NCBI RefSeq assembly: GCF_018131225.1
Contig: NZ_JAFCMM010000005.1
Coordinates: 62,001 to 126,000, forward strand
Direction: 5' to 3'
Length of the DNA: 64,000 nt
Origin: Bradyrhizobium sp. U87765 SZCCT0048
GTDB taxonomy: Bacteria > Pseudomonadota > Alphaproteobacteria > Rhizobiales > Xanthobacteraceae
A program made the translations under genes and the position numbers. The notes beneath the pieces are model-generated. The model saw only the letters and a list, made by a program, of their open reading frames with translations. It did not search any database and was not told the DNA's origin. Positions within the stretch are counted from its first letter, which is position 1; each line of letters begins with the position of its first letter. Shown here piece by piece: positions 51,749-60,097 of this stretch.

Positions 51749-52839
51749 AAGTCGGAGATCGTCACTACCGCACCATCTGGCTGAACGACGACGGCCATTC
51801 CGTCGACATCATCGACCAGCGCTGGCTGCCGCACGAGTTCCGGGTGGTGACGCTGCGCACGCGCGACGATGTCGCCGCCGCGATCAGCGAGATGTGGCTG
51901 CGCGGCGCGCCGCTGATCGGCGTCGCCGCCGCCTACGGCATGGCGATCGCGATGCGCAGCGATGCCAGTGACGCGGCGCTCGATGCGGCCTGGGACAAGC
52001 TGCACGAGACGCGGCCGACCGCGATCAATCTACGCTGGGCGCTCGACGAGATGCGGGCCGTGCTGCGCCCCGTCCCCGTCGCCGACCGCGCCGCCGCGGC
52101 CTACCGCCGCGCCGCCGAGATCGCCGAGGAGGATCTCGCGCTCAACCGCAACATCGGTCTCAATGGCCTTGCGATCATCCGCGAGATCGCCGCGCGCAAG
52201 GCACCGGGCGAGCCGGTCAACATCCTCACTCACTGCAACGCCGGCTGGCTCGCGACCGTCGACTACGGCACCGCGACGGCGCCGATCTATCTCGCGGTCG
52301 AGGCTGGTATTCCGGTGCACGTCTATGTCGACGAGACGCGGCCGCGCAACCAGGGCGCCCAGCTCACCGCCTGGGAACTCAACGGCCATGGCGTGCCGCA
52401 CACCCTGATCGTCGACAATGCCGGCGGCCATCTGATGCAGCATGGCGACGTCGACATGGTGATCGTCGGCTCCGATCGCACCACCGCCAATGGCGACGTC
52501 TGCAACAAGATCGGCACCTATCTCAAGGCGCTCGCCGCCAGGGACAACGACGTGCCGTTCTATGTCGCGCTGCCGTCGCCGACCATCGACTGGACGGTGC
52601 ATGACGGTGTCAAGGAGATCCCGATCGAGGAGCGCAACAGCGCGGAAGTGACGTTCGTGCAGGGCCGCAATGCCGACGGCGCCATCACCAGCGTGCGCAT
52701 TTCGCCCGATGGCAGCCCGGCGGCCAACCCGGCGTTCGACGTGACGCCGGCCCGACTGATCACCGGCCTGATCACCGAGCGCGGCGTCGCCACGGCATCG
52801 CCGGACGGTCTGAAGACGCTGTTCCCCGAGCGCGCGTAA
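51745..52839 (+). CDS. mtnA: S-methyl-5-thioribose-1-phosphate isomerase homologue, TTG start
   Basis: This 364-residue enzyme converts the aldose 1-phosphate to the ketose 1-phosphate. The active-site cysteine (C164 in LTHCNAGWLAT) and aspartate (D244 in VGSDRTTANGDVCNKIG) are present, as is the MWLRGAPLIGVAAAYG block. Translation appears to begin at the TTG at 51745, which overlaps the mtnK stop (TTGA) and follows AAGGAG at a good distance; the next ATG would delete conserved sequence. With mtnK it should supply a 1-phospho-ketose to the aldolase-dehydrogenase encoded upstream. Confidence 0.94.
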   Translation: MKVGDRHYRTIWLNDDGHSVDIIDQRWLPHEFRVVTLRTRDDVAAAISEMWLRGAPLIGVAAAYGMAIAMRSDASDAALDAAWDKLHETRPTAINLRWALDEMRAVLRPVPVADRAAAAYRRAAEIAEEDLALNRNIGLNGLAIIREIAARKAPGEPVNILTHCNAGWLATVDYGTATAPIYLAVEAGIPVHVYVDETRPRNQGAQLTAWELNGHGVPHTLIVDNAGGHLMQHGDVDMVIVGSDRTTANGDVCNKIGTYLKALAARDNDVPFYVALPSPTIDWTVHDGVKEIPIEERNSAEVTFVQGRNADGAITSVRISPDGSPAANPAFDVTPARLITGLITERGVATASPDGLKTLFPERA

Positions 52840-52872
52840 GGCGCTGCTCGGTTGTGCGGCTTTGGCCGCGCT

Positions 52873-52992
52873 CCATATTCCATCGTCATCACCGGGCCGG
52901 CGCGCCAGCGCCGTGACCCGGTGATCCAGCTTTAGGCTGGTCACGCGACATCGCGCGCAAGCTGGATTGCCGGATCAAGTCCGGCAATGACG
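52873..52992. repeat. Dispersed repeat, copy B
   Basis: This copy matches copy A (46252-46372) in order and sequence: CATATTC, TCATCACCGGGCCGGCGCG, ACCCGGTGATCCAG and then CTGGATTGCCGGATCAAG. The middle spacers differ. It lies just downstream of mtnA. Confidence 0.75.
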
Positions 52993-53326
52993 CATTGGGT
53001 GGAGCGGGCTTCGAACTGAACCTGACGGTCCGTCACAGCCGCGCAACCCACATGAGCGCAGCGACATGCGCTGTATCTTGCACGTCCCCGGGTGTCGCTT
53101 CGCTCACCCGGGCTACGCGCTTCAGCCTGAATGATTCAATGAGCCAAGTACACGGCGCTGTCCCCTCGTGGAGAGGATCGGCCCAAACGGCCGCGCCTCG
53201 GACCATGAGGCCCGAATGCTGCGTCGTGATGCGATCCATGCTGGATGCGCGGCTCAAGCCCGCGCAAGACCCCGAGGGGAGGCGAGGCGTGGCAAGACGT
53301 TGCGTCTTTACTCGCGTTCCCTCGCC
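52993..53326. other. Intergenic stretch with repeat remnants
   Basis: No gene is credible here. It holds a hairpin with 8-bp arms CCCGGGTG (53087-53094) and CACCCGGG (53105-53112) around CGCTTCG-type bases, and a partial relative of the copy A/B repeat (CTGGATGCGCGGCTCAAGCC near 53240). The region looks like accumulated extragenic repeats. Confidence 0.5.
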
Positions 53327-53545
53327 TTACGCCTGCCAGAATGGCTTGCGCGCCTCGACGCGGACCGTTTCGACATTCAGCCCGACGTCGCGCAGCTGTT
53401 CGGCGCTGAGGTCGCGCAGGTCGTGACGGGAGCGGTTGCGGTCCAGCCATAGCGCCGGCAGCGCGATCCAGCCGCGCACTTTGCGGATCCACGACGCGTG
53501 CCAGGGGCTGAGCGGCTTGGACGTGCGAAAGGGGACGGAGCGCAT
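53327..53545 (-). CDS. DUF1127 small arginine-rich protein
   Basis: This 72-residue basic protein has the DUF1127 core DLRDLSAEQLRDVGLNVE after a tryptophan-rich helix (WIALPALWLDRNRSRH). Small DUF1127 proteins are common in Rhizobiales and have been linked to RNA-related or nutrient-uptake regulation in a few species; the role here is unknown. The ATG at 53545 is chosen because longer frames run into the neighbouring regulator's promoter. It is divergent from the MocR gene. Confidence 0.75.
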   Translation of the reverse strand: MRSVPFRTSKPLSPWHASWIRKVRGWIALPALWLDRNRSRHDLRDLSAEQLRDVGLNVETVRVEARKPFWQA

Positions 53546-53600
53546 GGTCGGTCTCGGTTCGTGGGGTTTGGGGTGGCGTTTTTCGATTGCCCCGTCATCA

Positions 53601-54992
53601 ATGCTCCGATACATATCTCGGTGCAATATTTTCATTGCCCCGGGTGCAATATTGTCGAAGAGCCAGTACACCGCGCTTGTCGAGGAAGTCGCCGCCGCCA
53701 TCGCCACCGGCGCGCTCAAGGCCGGCGAGCGCCTGCCGCCGCAGCGGATCTTCGCCTACGAGAAGGGCATCGCTGCCTCGACGGCGGGGCGCGTCTACAG
53801 CGAGCTGCTGCGCCGCGGTCTCGTCGTCGGCGAAGTCGGGCGAGGCACCTTCGTCGCCGGCCGCAGCGTCGCGCCGTCGATCATCCGCGGGGTGCCCCAC
53901 GAGGGCCGCATCGATCTCGAGTTCAATTTCCCGACGGTCGCGGCGCAGAGCGAATTGCTGGCGAAGTCGCTCGCCGGCCTGCAGCGCGCCGCCGCGCTCG
54001 CCGATGCGCTGGGGCCGCTGACCCAGCGCCGTCTCGCCACCGCGCGCAGCGTCTCGGCGTCGTTTCTCGCAACGTCGCGCTGGCAGCCCGAGCCCGACAG
54101 CTTCGTGTTCTCCGGCAGTGGCCGGCAGTCGATCGCCGCGGCGATCTCCGCCGTGGTGCCGGTCGGCGGCCGCCTCGCGGTCGAGGCGGTGACCTACCCG
54201 ATGATCCGCAGCATCGCCGCGCGGCTCGGCGTCGGCATCGTGCCGATCCCGATGGATGGCGAGGGCATGCGTCCCGATGCCATTGCCCGCGCCCATCGCA
54301 GCGGTGCGATCTCGGCGGTCTACGTCCAGCCGGTGCTGCAGAACCCGCTCGGCCACACCATGTCGCCGGCGCGCCGCCACGACCTGCTGCGGCTTGCCGA
54401 CAAGCTCAACCTCGTGATCATCGAGGATCTGGTCTACGGCTTTCTCGCCGACGATCCGCCGCTGGCGGCGCAGGCGCCGGAGCGCTGTCTTGCCATCGAC
54501 AGCCTGTCGAAGCGGCTCGCGCCGGGCGTTGCGGTCGGCTTTATCGTCGCGCCGAAGACGCTGCAGGATCGTCTCGCCACCGTGGTGCGCGCGGGTACCT
54601 GGTCGGTGACGCCGCTCGCGCTCGAGGTCGCGGTGCGGGCGATGGCCGACGGCACCGCCGCCGAGATCGTGCGGCTGAAGCGCATCGACGCGCAGGAGCG
54701 CCAGCGCATTGTCGCCGGCGGGCTCGCCGGCTCCATGCTCACCGCCGATCCGCGCACCTATCATGCATGGCTGACATTGCCGGACCACTGGTCGTCGGAT
54801 GCCTTCGTCGCCGCGGCGGCGCGCGGCGGCGTCGCAGTGACGCCGGGGCGTGCGTTCGCGATGACGCCGACCCATGCGCCGAACGCGGTGCGCCTCGCGC
54901 TCGGCCTGCCGCGCCACGACGAACTGCAGATCGCGGTCGATCGGCTGCGCTCGCTGGTGCTGCGCAACGACGAGACCGACGTCACCGAGTGA
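53601..54992 (+). CDS. MocR-type regulator (GntR helix-turn-helix plus aminotransferase domain)
   Basis: This 463-residue protein, as drawn, combines a GntR winged helix (about 20-95; GERLPPQRIFAYEKGIAAST, VGRGTFVAGR) and an aminotransferase-like domain (YVQPVLQNPLGHTMSPAR, IEDLVYGFLADD, and IDSLSKRLAPGVAVGFIV, whose lysine should bind PLP). The start is uncertain: the first 18 codons overlap direct repeats that look like an operator, and the TTG at 53652 is an alternative. It is distinct from the MocR at 29782. Neighbouring targets are DUF1127 and the efflux operon. Confidence 0.87.
   Translation: MLRYISRCNIFIAPGAILSKSQYTALVEEVAAAIATGALKAGERLPPQRIFAYEKGIAASTAGRVYSELLRRGLVVGEVGRGTFVAGRSVAPSIIRGVPHEGRIDLEFNFPTVAAQSELLAKSLAGLQRAAALADALGPLTQRRLATARSVSASFLATSRWQPEPDSFVFSGSGRQSIAAAISAVVPVGGRLAVEAVTYPMIRSIAARLGVGIVPIPMDGEGMRPDAIARAHRSGAISAVYVQPVLQNPLGHTMSPARRHDLLRLADKLNLVIIEDLVYGFLADDPPLAAQAPERCLAIDSLSKRLAPGVAVGFIVAPKTLQDRLATVVRAGTWSVTPLALEVAVRAMADGTAAEIVRLKRIDAQERQRIVAGGLAGSMLTADPRTYHAWLTLPDHWSSDAFVAAAARGGVAVTPGRAFAMTPTHAPNAVRLALGLPRHDELQIAVDRLRSLVLRNDETDVTE
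53620..53653. promoter_or_regulatory. Direct repeats, candidate MocR operator
   Basis: GGTGCAATATT occurs twice, at 53620-53630 and 53643-53653, with starts 23 bases apart. MocR/PdxR regulators usually bind paired direct repeats in their own promoter region, so this is a good autoregulatory site candidate between the MocR and DUF1127 genes. Confidence 0.5.
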
Positions 54993-55042
54993 ACGCGCCG
55001 ATCATTGCGGCAAAGTGACGCTTTCGCGGCGCATCGGCAGAC

Positions 55043-55077
55043 ACATTGTCGCCGCCCGACCCGGGCGGGGACAATGT
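55043..55077. promoter_or_regulatory. Long inverted repeat before the efflux operon
   Basis: Arms of 16 bases (55043-55058 ACATTGTCGCCGCCCG and 55062-55077) pair with a single mismatch around a 3-base loop. No T-run follows. It sits between the MocR stop (54992) and the efflux operon and may be a regulator site or an RNA hairpin. Confidence 0.5.
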
Positions 55078-55232
55078 TGACGTAAGGCAGCCTCCCTAAG
55101 GTCCGGTCATCGGGACCACCACACACGGGTTTGGCGGCGCCGCGATCGATCGAAGGGTGCCATGCCGCTTGCATTTGTTTCCATCATCAATGTTGCAGTG
55201 ATGCCGGCGGCATCGTCGGTGGCGAGCCGCCC

Positions 55233-56756
55233 GTGATCCGCCGGCGACACCTTCGCGCGCCGCTGCGCATGGCTGTGCTGTGTTCGGCCGTGCTTGCGCT
55301 CGCGGGCTGCGCGGTCGGCCCCGACTATGTCGCGCCGTCGCTGGCGTTGCCGGCGCACTGGAGCGGCGACAGGTCCAGGAGCACGGACATGGTCGCGAAC
55401 ACCGTCGCGAACACGGCCGTCATGCCGCGGCGTCTCGGCGCATGGTGGCGACGACTGAACGATCCGCTGCTTGATCGCCTGATCGCCGAGGCGGTGGACA
55501 GCAATCTCGACGTCGCGGCAGCGAAAGCGCGTATCCGCGAGGCGCGCGCGCTGCATCGCCAGGCGATCGGCGCGCTGTTTCCGCTGGTCAGCGGCTCGGG
55601 GACGGCGACTGCCAACCGCACGGCGGCGTCCAGTGGCGTCGAGGGCCTCGGTGCGACGACCTTCAACCAGTTCCAGGCCGGGCTCGACGCGAGCTGGGAA
55701 CTCGACCTGTTTGGCGGTAACCGCCGCGGCGTCGAGGCGGCCGCTTACGGCGCGGACGCGGCGGAGGATGATTTGCGTGCGACGCTCGTCACGCTGCTCG
55801 GCGATGTCGCTTCCGCCTATGTTGACGCCCGCGGCTTCCAGGCGCGCGCGGCGCTGGCGCGGCGCGCGGCGGCGTCGCAGCGCGAGACCGCGGCGCTGAC
55901 CCGGCGCAAGTTCGAGGCCGGCTCCGCCGGCTCGGTCGATGTCGAGAAGGCGCTGGCGCTCGCCGCGACCACCGAGGCGGCGATCCCGAGCCACGCGGCG
56001 GCGCAGGCGGAGGCGGTGCATCGCATCGGCGTGCTGCTCGGCCGCGATCCGACCGCGCTTGCGCCGCTGCTCGCCGCCGCACGGCCGATCCCGGCGCCGC
56101 GGCTGCCGTTGCCGAAGGGCATTCCCGCCGACGTGCTGCAGATGCGGCCCGACGTGCGCCGCGCCGAGCGGCAGCTCGCGCAGCAGACCGCCAGGATCGG
56201 CCAGGCGGAGGCCGCGCTCTATCCCAGCGTCAGCCTGACCGGCTCGGTGTCGACCACCGGCCTCAAGATCGGCGATCTCGGCCGCAATTCCAGCATCGGC
56301 TGGGCGATCGGCCCGACCCTGAGCGTGCCGATCTTCAATGGCGGCAAGCTGCGTGCCGCGGTCGAGGTCGCACAGGCGCAGCGCGACCAGAAGCTCGACG
56401 CCTGGCGCGGCGCGGTGCTTGCCGCGCTGCAGGATGTCGAGACCTCGACCGTCGCGCTGGCCCAGGAGCGGCTGCGCGGGCGGCGTCTCGTCGAGGCGGC
56501 GCGGCGCTACCAGACGGCGCTGCGGCTGTCGCGCACGCTGTACGAGAACGGCTCGACCAGTTTCCTCGACGTGCTCGATGCGGAGCGTTCGCAGTTCTCC
56601 GCCGAGGATGCGCTGCTGCAGAGCCGTGTCGCGACGGCGCGGGATTTCATCGCGCTCGCCAAGGCGCTCGGCGGCGGCTGGGACGGCGCGATCGACAGCA
56701 CGACGCCCGACATCGTCGACGTCAACACCGGCCCGCGGCCGGCAGTCCAGTTCTAG
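55233..56756 (+). CDS. Outer-membrane efflux lipoprotein, NodT/TolC family
   Basis: This is a 507-residue outer-membrane factor with a lipoprotein signal (LCSAVLALAGC) and the repeated helical TolC-type layout (NLDVAAAKARIREARALHRQ, then the matching ADVLQMRPDVRRAERQLAQQ in the second half), including SLTGSVSTTG and FNGGKLRAAVEVAQAQ. The GTG at 55233 gives a basic N-region; the ATG at 55269 is an alternative. It is the exit channel of the tripartite pump encoded by the next two genes, 21 bases away. Confidence 0.9.
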   Translation: MIRRRHLRAPLRMAVLCSAVLALAGCAVGPDYVAPSLALPAHWSGDRSRSTDMVANTVANTAVMPRRLGAWWRRLNDPLLDRLIAEAVDSNLDVAAAKARIREARALHRQAIGALFPLVSGSGTATANRTAASSGVEGLGATTFNQFQAGLDASWELDLFGGNRRGVEAAAYGADAAEDDLRATLVTLLGDVASAYVDARGFQARAALARRAAASQRETAALTRRKFEAGSAGSVDVEKALALAATTEAAIPSHAAAQAEAVHRIGVLLGRDPTALAPLLAAARPIPAPRLPLPKGIPADVLQMRPDVRRAERQLAQQTARIGQAEAALYPSVSLTGSVSTTGLKIGDLGRNSSIGWAIGPTLSVPIFNGGKLRAAVEVAQAQRDQKLDAWRGAVLAALQDVETSTVALAQERLRGRRLVEAARRYQTALRLSRTLYENGSTSFLDVLDAERSQFSAEDALLQSRVATARDFIALAKALGGGWDGAIDSTTPDIVDVNTGPRPAVQF

Positions 56757-56777
56757 GCGACGCGCGCGAGTATCGAC

Positions 56778-58082
56778 ATGACCATGCCCCGTCCTGACGA
56801 CATCACCGAGCTCTCCGCCGACCGGCGCATCCGCCGCGCCGAGCCCGAGGCACGGCCATCGGCGGAAGCGCCACGCCCCGACATCGCCTCGCGGCCGCGC
56901 CGCCCGCGCCGCCGCTGGCCGTGGGCGCTTGCGATCGCCGGCGTCGTGGTCGTCGGCGGCTGGGGCCTGTGGCGCTGGCTCGGTCCGGCGCCGACCGCGA
57001 ACCTCTTGACCGCGCCGGTGACGCTTGGCGATGTCGAGCAGTCGGTGCTGGCGACCGGCACGCTCAAGCCGGCGCGGCTGGTGGCGATCGGCGCGCAGGT
57101 GTCGGGGCGCCTGGTGTCGCTCAAGGTCGCGCTTGGCCAGCAGATCAAGGCCGGCGATCTCATCGGCGAGATCGACTCGCTGCCGCAGGAGAACGCGCTG
57201 CGCACCAGCGTCGCCTCGCTCGACAACGCCCGCGCCCAGCGCCAGGAGAAGGAGGCGACGCTGGCGCTCGCCGAAGCGTCGCTGGCACGCCAGCAGGCGA
57301 CACTGGCGCAGAAGGCGTCGTCGCGCGCCGATTACGACACCGCCGAAGCCAATGTGAAGACGACGCGGGCGCAGATCGCCCAGCTCGACGCCCGCATCAT
57401 CGAGGCGGAAGTCGCTGTCGAAACCGCGCGGATCAATCTCGGCTACACCCGCATCCGCGCCCCGACCGACGGCACGGTGCTGGCGGTGGTCACCCAGGAA
57501 GGTCAGACCGTGAATGCGGTGCAGTCGGCGCCGACCATCGTCGTCGTGGGGCAGGTCGACACCATGACGGTGCGCACCGAGATCTCCGAGGCGGATGTGG
57601 TGCGGGTCAAGGCGGGGCAGCCCGTCTACTTCACCATTCTCGGCGACCCCGGCCACCGCTACAACGCCACGCTGCAGTCGATCGAGCCGGCGCCGGAGTC
57701 GGTCAAGACCGACAGCAGCTTCACCTCGACGAGCAGCGCGGCGAGCGCGGCATCGTCGACCTCATCGGCGGTCTATTACAACGGCGTCTTCGCGGTGCCG
57801 AATCCCGATGGCCGGCTGCGCACCTACATGACCGCTGAAGTGCACATCGTGCTCGGCGAGGCGAAGGGCGTGCTCACCATACCTTCGTCGGCGCTCGGCG
57901 CGCCCGGGTCCGATGGCGCCACCACGGTGAAGGTGCTGGAGCGGTCGGGCGTGGTGACGACCCGCACGGTCAAGGTCGGCCTCAACAACAAGATCACCGC
58001 GGAGATCCGCGAAGGACTGAAGGCCGGCGAGAAGGTGGTGACCGGGACGGTGCCGGAGCCGACCCTCAAGCCGCTGCCGTAA
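56778..58082 (+). CDS. macA: MacA-like periplasmic adaptor (HlyD family)
   Basis: This 434-residue protein has a disordered basic N-terminus, one membrane helix (about 50-70), and lipoyl-type halves (VARTLKP-like region PARLVAIGAQVSGRLVSLKV and TRIRAPTDGTVLAVVTQEGQ) around a coiled-coil hairpin (about 115-215), then a beta-barrel and membrane-proximal domain. A serine- and alanine-rich insertion occurs near 315-335. It joins the ATPase-permease to the outer-membrane channel. It is 12 bases before the macB gene. Confidence 0.88.
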   Translation: MTMPRPDDITELSADRRIRRAEPEARPSAEAPRPDIASRPRRPRRRWPWALAIAGVVVVGGWGLWRWLGPAPTANLLTAPVTLGDVEQSVLATGTLKPARLVAIGAQVSGRLVSLKVALGQQIKAGDLIGEIDSLPQENALRTSVASLDNARAQRQEKEATLALAEASLARQQATLAQKASSRADYDTAEANVKTTRAQIAQLDARIIEAEVAVETARINLGYTRIRAPTDGTVLAVVTQEGQTVNAVQSAPTIVVVGQVDTMTVRTEISEADVVRVKAGQPVYFTILGDPGHRYNATLQSIEPAPESVKTDSSFTSTSSAASAASSTSSAVYYNGVFAVPNPDGRLRTYMTAEVHIVLGEAKGVLTIPSSALGAPGSDGATTVKVLERSGVVTTRTVKVGLNNKITAEIREGLKAGEKVVTGTVPEPTLKPLP

Positions 58083-58094
58083 GGGTCATATGCC

Positions 58095-60056
58095 ATGTCG
58101 CCGCCGCTGATCGCCCTCGATAATCTTCGCCGTGACTACGATTCGGACGGCGCCAGCGTCGCCGCGCTCGCCGGCGTCAGCCTGACCATCGCGGCCGGCG
58201 AGATGGTCGCGATCGTCGGCGCCTCCGGCTCCGGCAAGTCGACGCTGATGAACATCCTCGGCTGTCTCGACCGGCCGACCTCGGGCAGTTACCGCATTCT
58301 TGGCCGCGAGGCTTCGGCGCTCGATCCGGACGAGCTCGCCGCGCTGCGCCGTGAGCATTTCGGCTTCATCTTTCAGCGCTACCATCTGCTCGGCGAGCTC
58401 AACGCCGCCGGCAATGTCGAGATGCCGGCGGTCTATGCCGGCGTGTCGCCGCGGCGGCGCGCGGAAAAGGCCGACGGGCTGCTGGAGCGGCTCGGGCTGA
58501 CGCCGCGCGCCGATCACCGGCCGGGCCAGCTGTCCGGCGGCCAGCAGCAGCGCGTGTCGATCGCCCGCGCCCTGATCAACGGCGCCGACGTCATCCTTGC
58601 CGACGAGCCGACCGGCGCGCTCGACAGCCGCAGCGGCGAGGAGGTGCTGCGCATCCTCGACGAGATCCATGCCGAGGGCCGTACCGTCATCATCGTCACC
58701 CACGACATGGCGGTGGCGCGCCGTGCGCGGCGCATCATCGAGCTGCGCGACGGCATCGTCGTGTCGGACCGGCCCAACCCCGAACGCGCGCGGGGCGGGG
58801 CAACCGTGACGCGCGCGCCGCGGCCGCCGACCGACCGTCCGGGATGGGGCGCGGCCGCCGATCGCCTGCGCGAAGCGCTGCGCATGGCGCTGTTGGCGAT
58901 GAACGCCCATCGCCTGCGCGCCTTCCTCACCATGCTCGGCATGATCATCGGCGTGGCATCGGTGGTGTGCGTCGCCGCGCTTGGCGCCGGCGTGCAGGAG
59001 AAGGTGCTGGCCGACATCAACAGCCTTGGCACCAACACGCTGGAGGTGTTTCCCGGCAAGGATTTCGGCGACGTCCGCGCCGGCCGGATCAAGACGCTGG
59101 TGCTGGGCGATGCACGAGCGCTGGCGCAGCAGCCGTTCGTCGCCGGCATCACACCGACGGTGACGACCACCAGCACCCTGCGGGTCGGCTCGACCGAGGC
59201 GAACGCCCAGGTCAATGGCGTCGGCGAGCAGTACTTTCGCGTTCGCGGCACCCAGCTCGCGGAGGGCGCATTCCTCGACGCCGACAGCATCCGCTCCTAT
59301 GCCCAGGACGCGGTGATCGACGACAACGCGCGTAAGGCGCTGTTCGGTGGCGAGGCGGGCAGCCCGATCGGCCGCGTTGTGCTGGTCGGGCGGGTGCCGT
59401 GCCGTGTCGTCGGCGTCACGCGCCAGCAGCAGAGCGGCTTCGGTGGCAGCGCCGTTCCCACGGTGTATCTGCCCTACACCACGGTGCAGTCGCGCTTCCT
59501 GCGCGACATGTCGCTGCGCAGCATCAGCCTGCGCGTCGCCGACGGCACGCCGACCAGCGTCGCCGAGCAGACCGTCACCCGGGTGTTGACCGAACGCCAC
59601 CCGACCAAGGACTTCTTCATCCTCAACACCGATGACATCCGCCGCACGGTCGAGAGCACCACGTCGGCGCTGACGCTGTGCATCGCCGCCATCGCGGTGA
59701 TCTCGCTGCTGGTCGGCGGCATCGGCGTCATGAACATCATGCTGGTATCGGTGTCCGAGCGCATCGCCGAGATCGGCGTGCGCATGGCGGTCGGCGCCCG
59801 CCGCGCCGACATCCTGCAGCAGTTCCTGATCGAGGCGGTGCTGGTGTGCCTGATCGGTGGCCTGCTCGGGGTCGGGCTCGCGCTCGGCTTCGGCTTGACG
59901 TTCAACAGCTTCAGCACGAGCTTCAGCCTGATCTTCACGCCGGGCTCGATCGTCGGGGCGTTCGTCACGGCGACGCTGATCGGCATCGTGTTCGGCTATA
60001 TGCCGGCACGCAACGCCTCGCGGCTCGATCCCGTGGCGGCGCTGTCGCGGGCATGA
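58095..60056 (+). CDS. macB: MacB-like ABC exporter (ATPase-permease fusion)
   Basis: This 653-residue protein has an N-terminal ATPase (Walker A GASGSGKSTLMNIL, signature LSGGQQQRVSIARAL, Walker B VILADEPTGALDS) joined to a membrane domain with one helix at about 270-290 (RAFLTMLGMIIGVASVVCVA), a large periplasmic domain and three C-terminal helices (VISLLVGGIGVMNIMLVSVS and following). It powers extrusion through the adaptor and outer-membrane factor, typically of macrolides, peptides or siderophores. Its stop is overlapped by a terminator of the opposite strand. Confidence 0.92.
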   Translation: MSPPLIALDNLRRDYDSDGASVAALAGVSLTIAAGEMVAIVGASGSGKSTLMNILGCLDRPTSGSYRILGREASALDPDELAALRREHFGFIFQRYHLLGELNAAGNVEMPAVYAGVSPRRRAEKADGLLERLGLTPRADHRPGQLSGGQQQRVSIARALINGADVILADEPTGALDSRSGEEVLRILDEIHAEGRTVIIVTHDMAVARRARRIIELRDGIVVSDRPNPERARGGATVTRAPRPPTDRPGWGAAADRLREALRMALLAMNAHRLRAFLTMLGMIIGVASVVCVAALGAGVQEKVLADINSLGTNTLEVFPGKDFGDVRAGRIKTLVLGDARALAQQPFVAGITPTVTTTSTLRVGSTEANAQVNGVGEQYFRVRGTQLAEGAFLDADSIRSYAQDAVIDDNARKALFGGEAGSPIGRVVLVGRVPCRVVGVTRQQQSGFGGSAVPTVYLPYTTVQSRFLRDMSLRSISLRVADGTPTSVAEQTVTRVLTERHPTKDFFILNTDDIRRTVESTTSALTLCIAAIAVISLLVGGIGVMNIMLVSVSERIAEIGVRMAVGARRADILQQFLIEAVLVCLIGGLLGVGLALGFGLTFNSFSTSFSLIFTPGSIVGAFVTATLIGIVFGYMPARNASRLDPVAALSRA

Positions 60057-60087
60057 AAAAGGGGGCGGCGGCCGCTGCCGCCACCCC
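60056..60087 (-). terminator. Intrinsic terminator for the saccharopine-dehydrogenase-like gene
   Basis: On the minus strand, an 11-bp stem (60087-60077 with 60072-60062, one G-U pair) is followed by five T, directly after the stop of the 60098 gene. It overlaps the macB stop codon on the other strand. Confidence 0.75.
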
Positions 60088-60097
60088 TCCGGCGCGA

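Noticed and set aside
50459..52839. Complete methionine salvage pathway
   Set aside because: Only mtnK and mtnA homologues are present; dehydratase, enolase-phosphatase and dioxygenase genes are absent from the window.
55107..57656. 849-codon minus-strand frame over the efflux genes
   Set aside because: Shadow with no recognisable domain; NodT and MacA-like genes explain the sequence.
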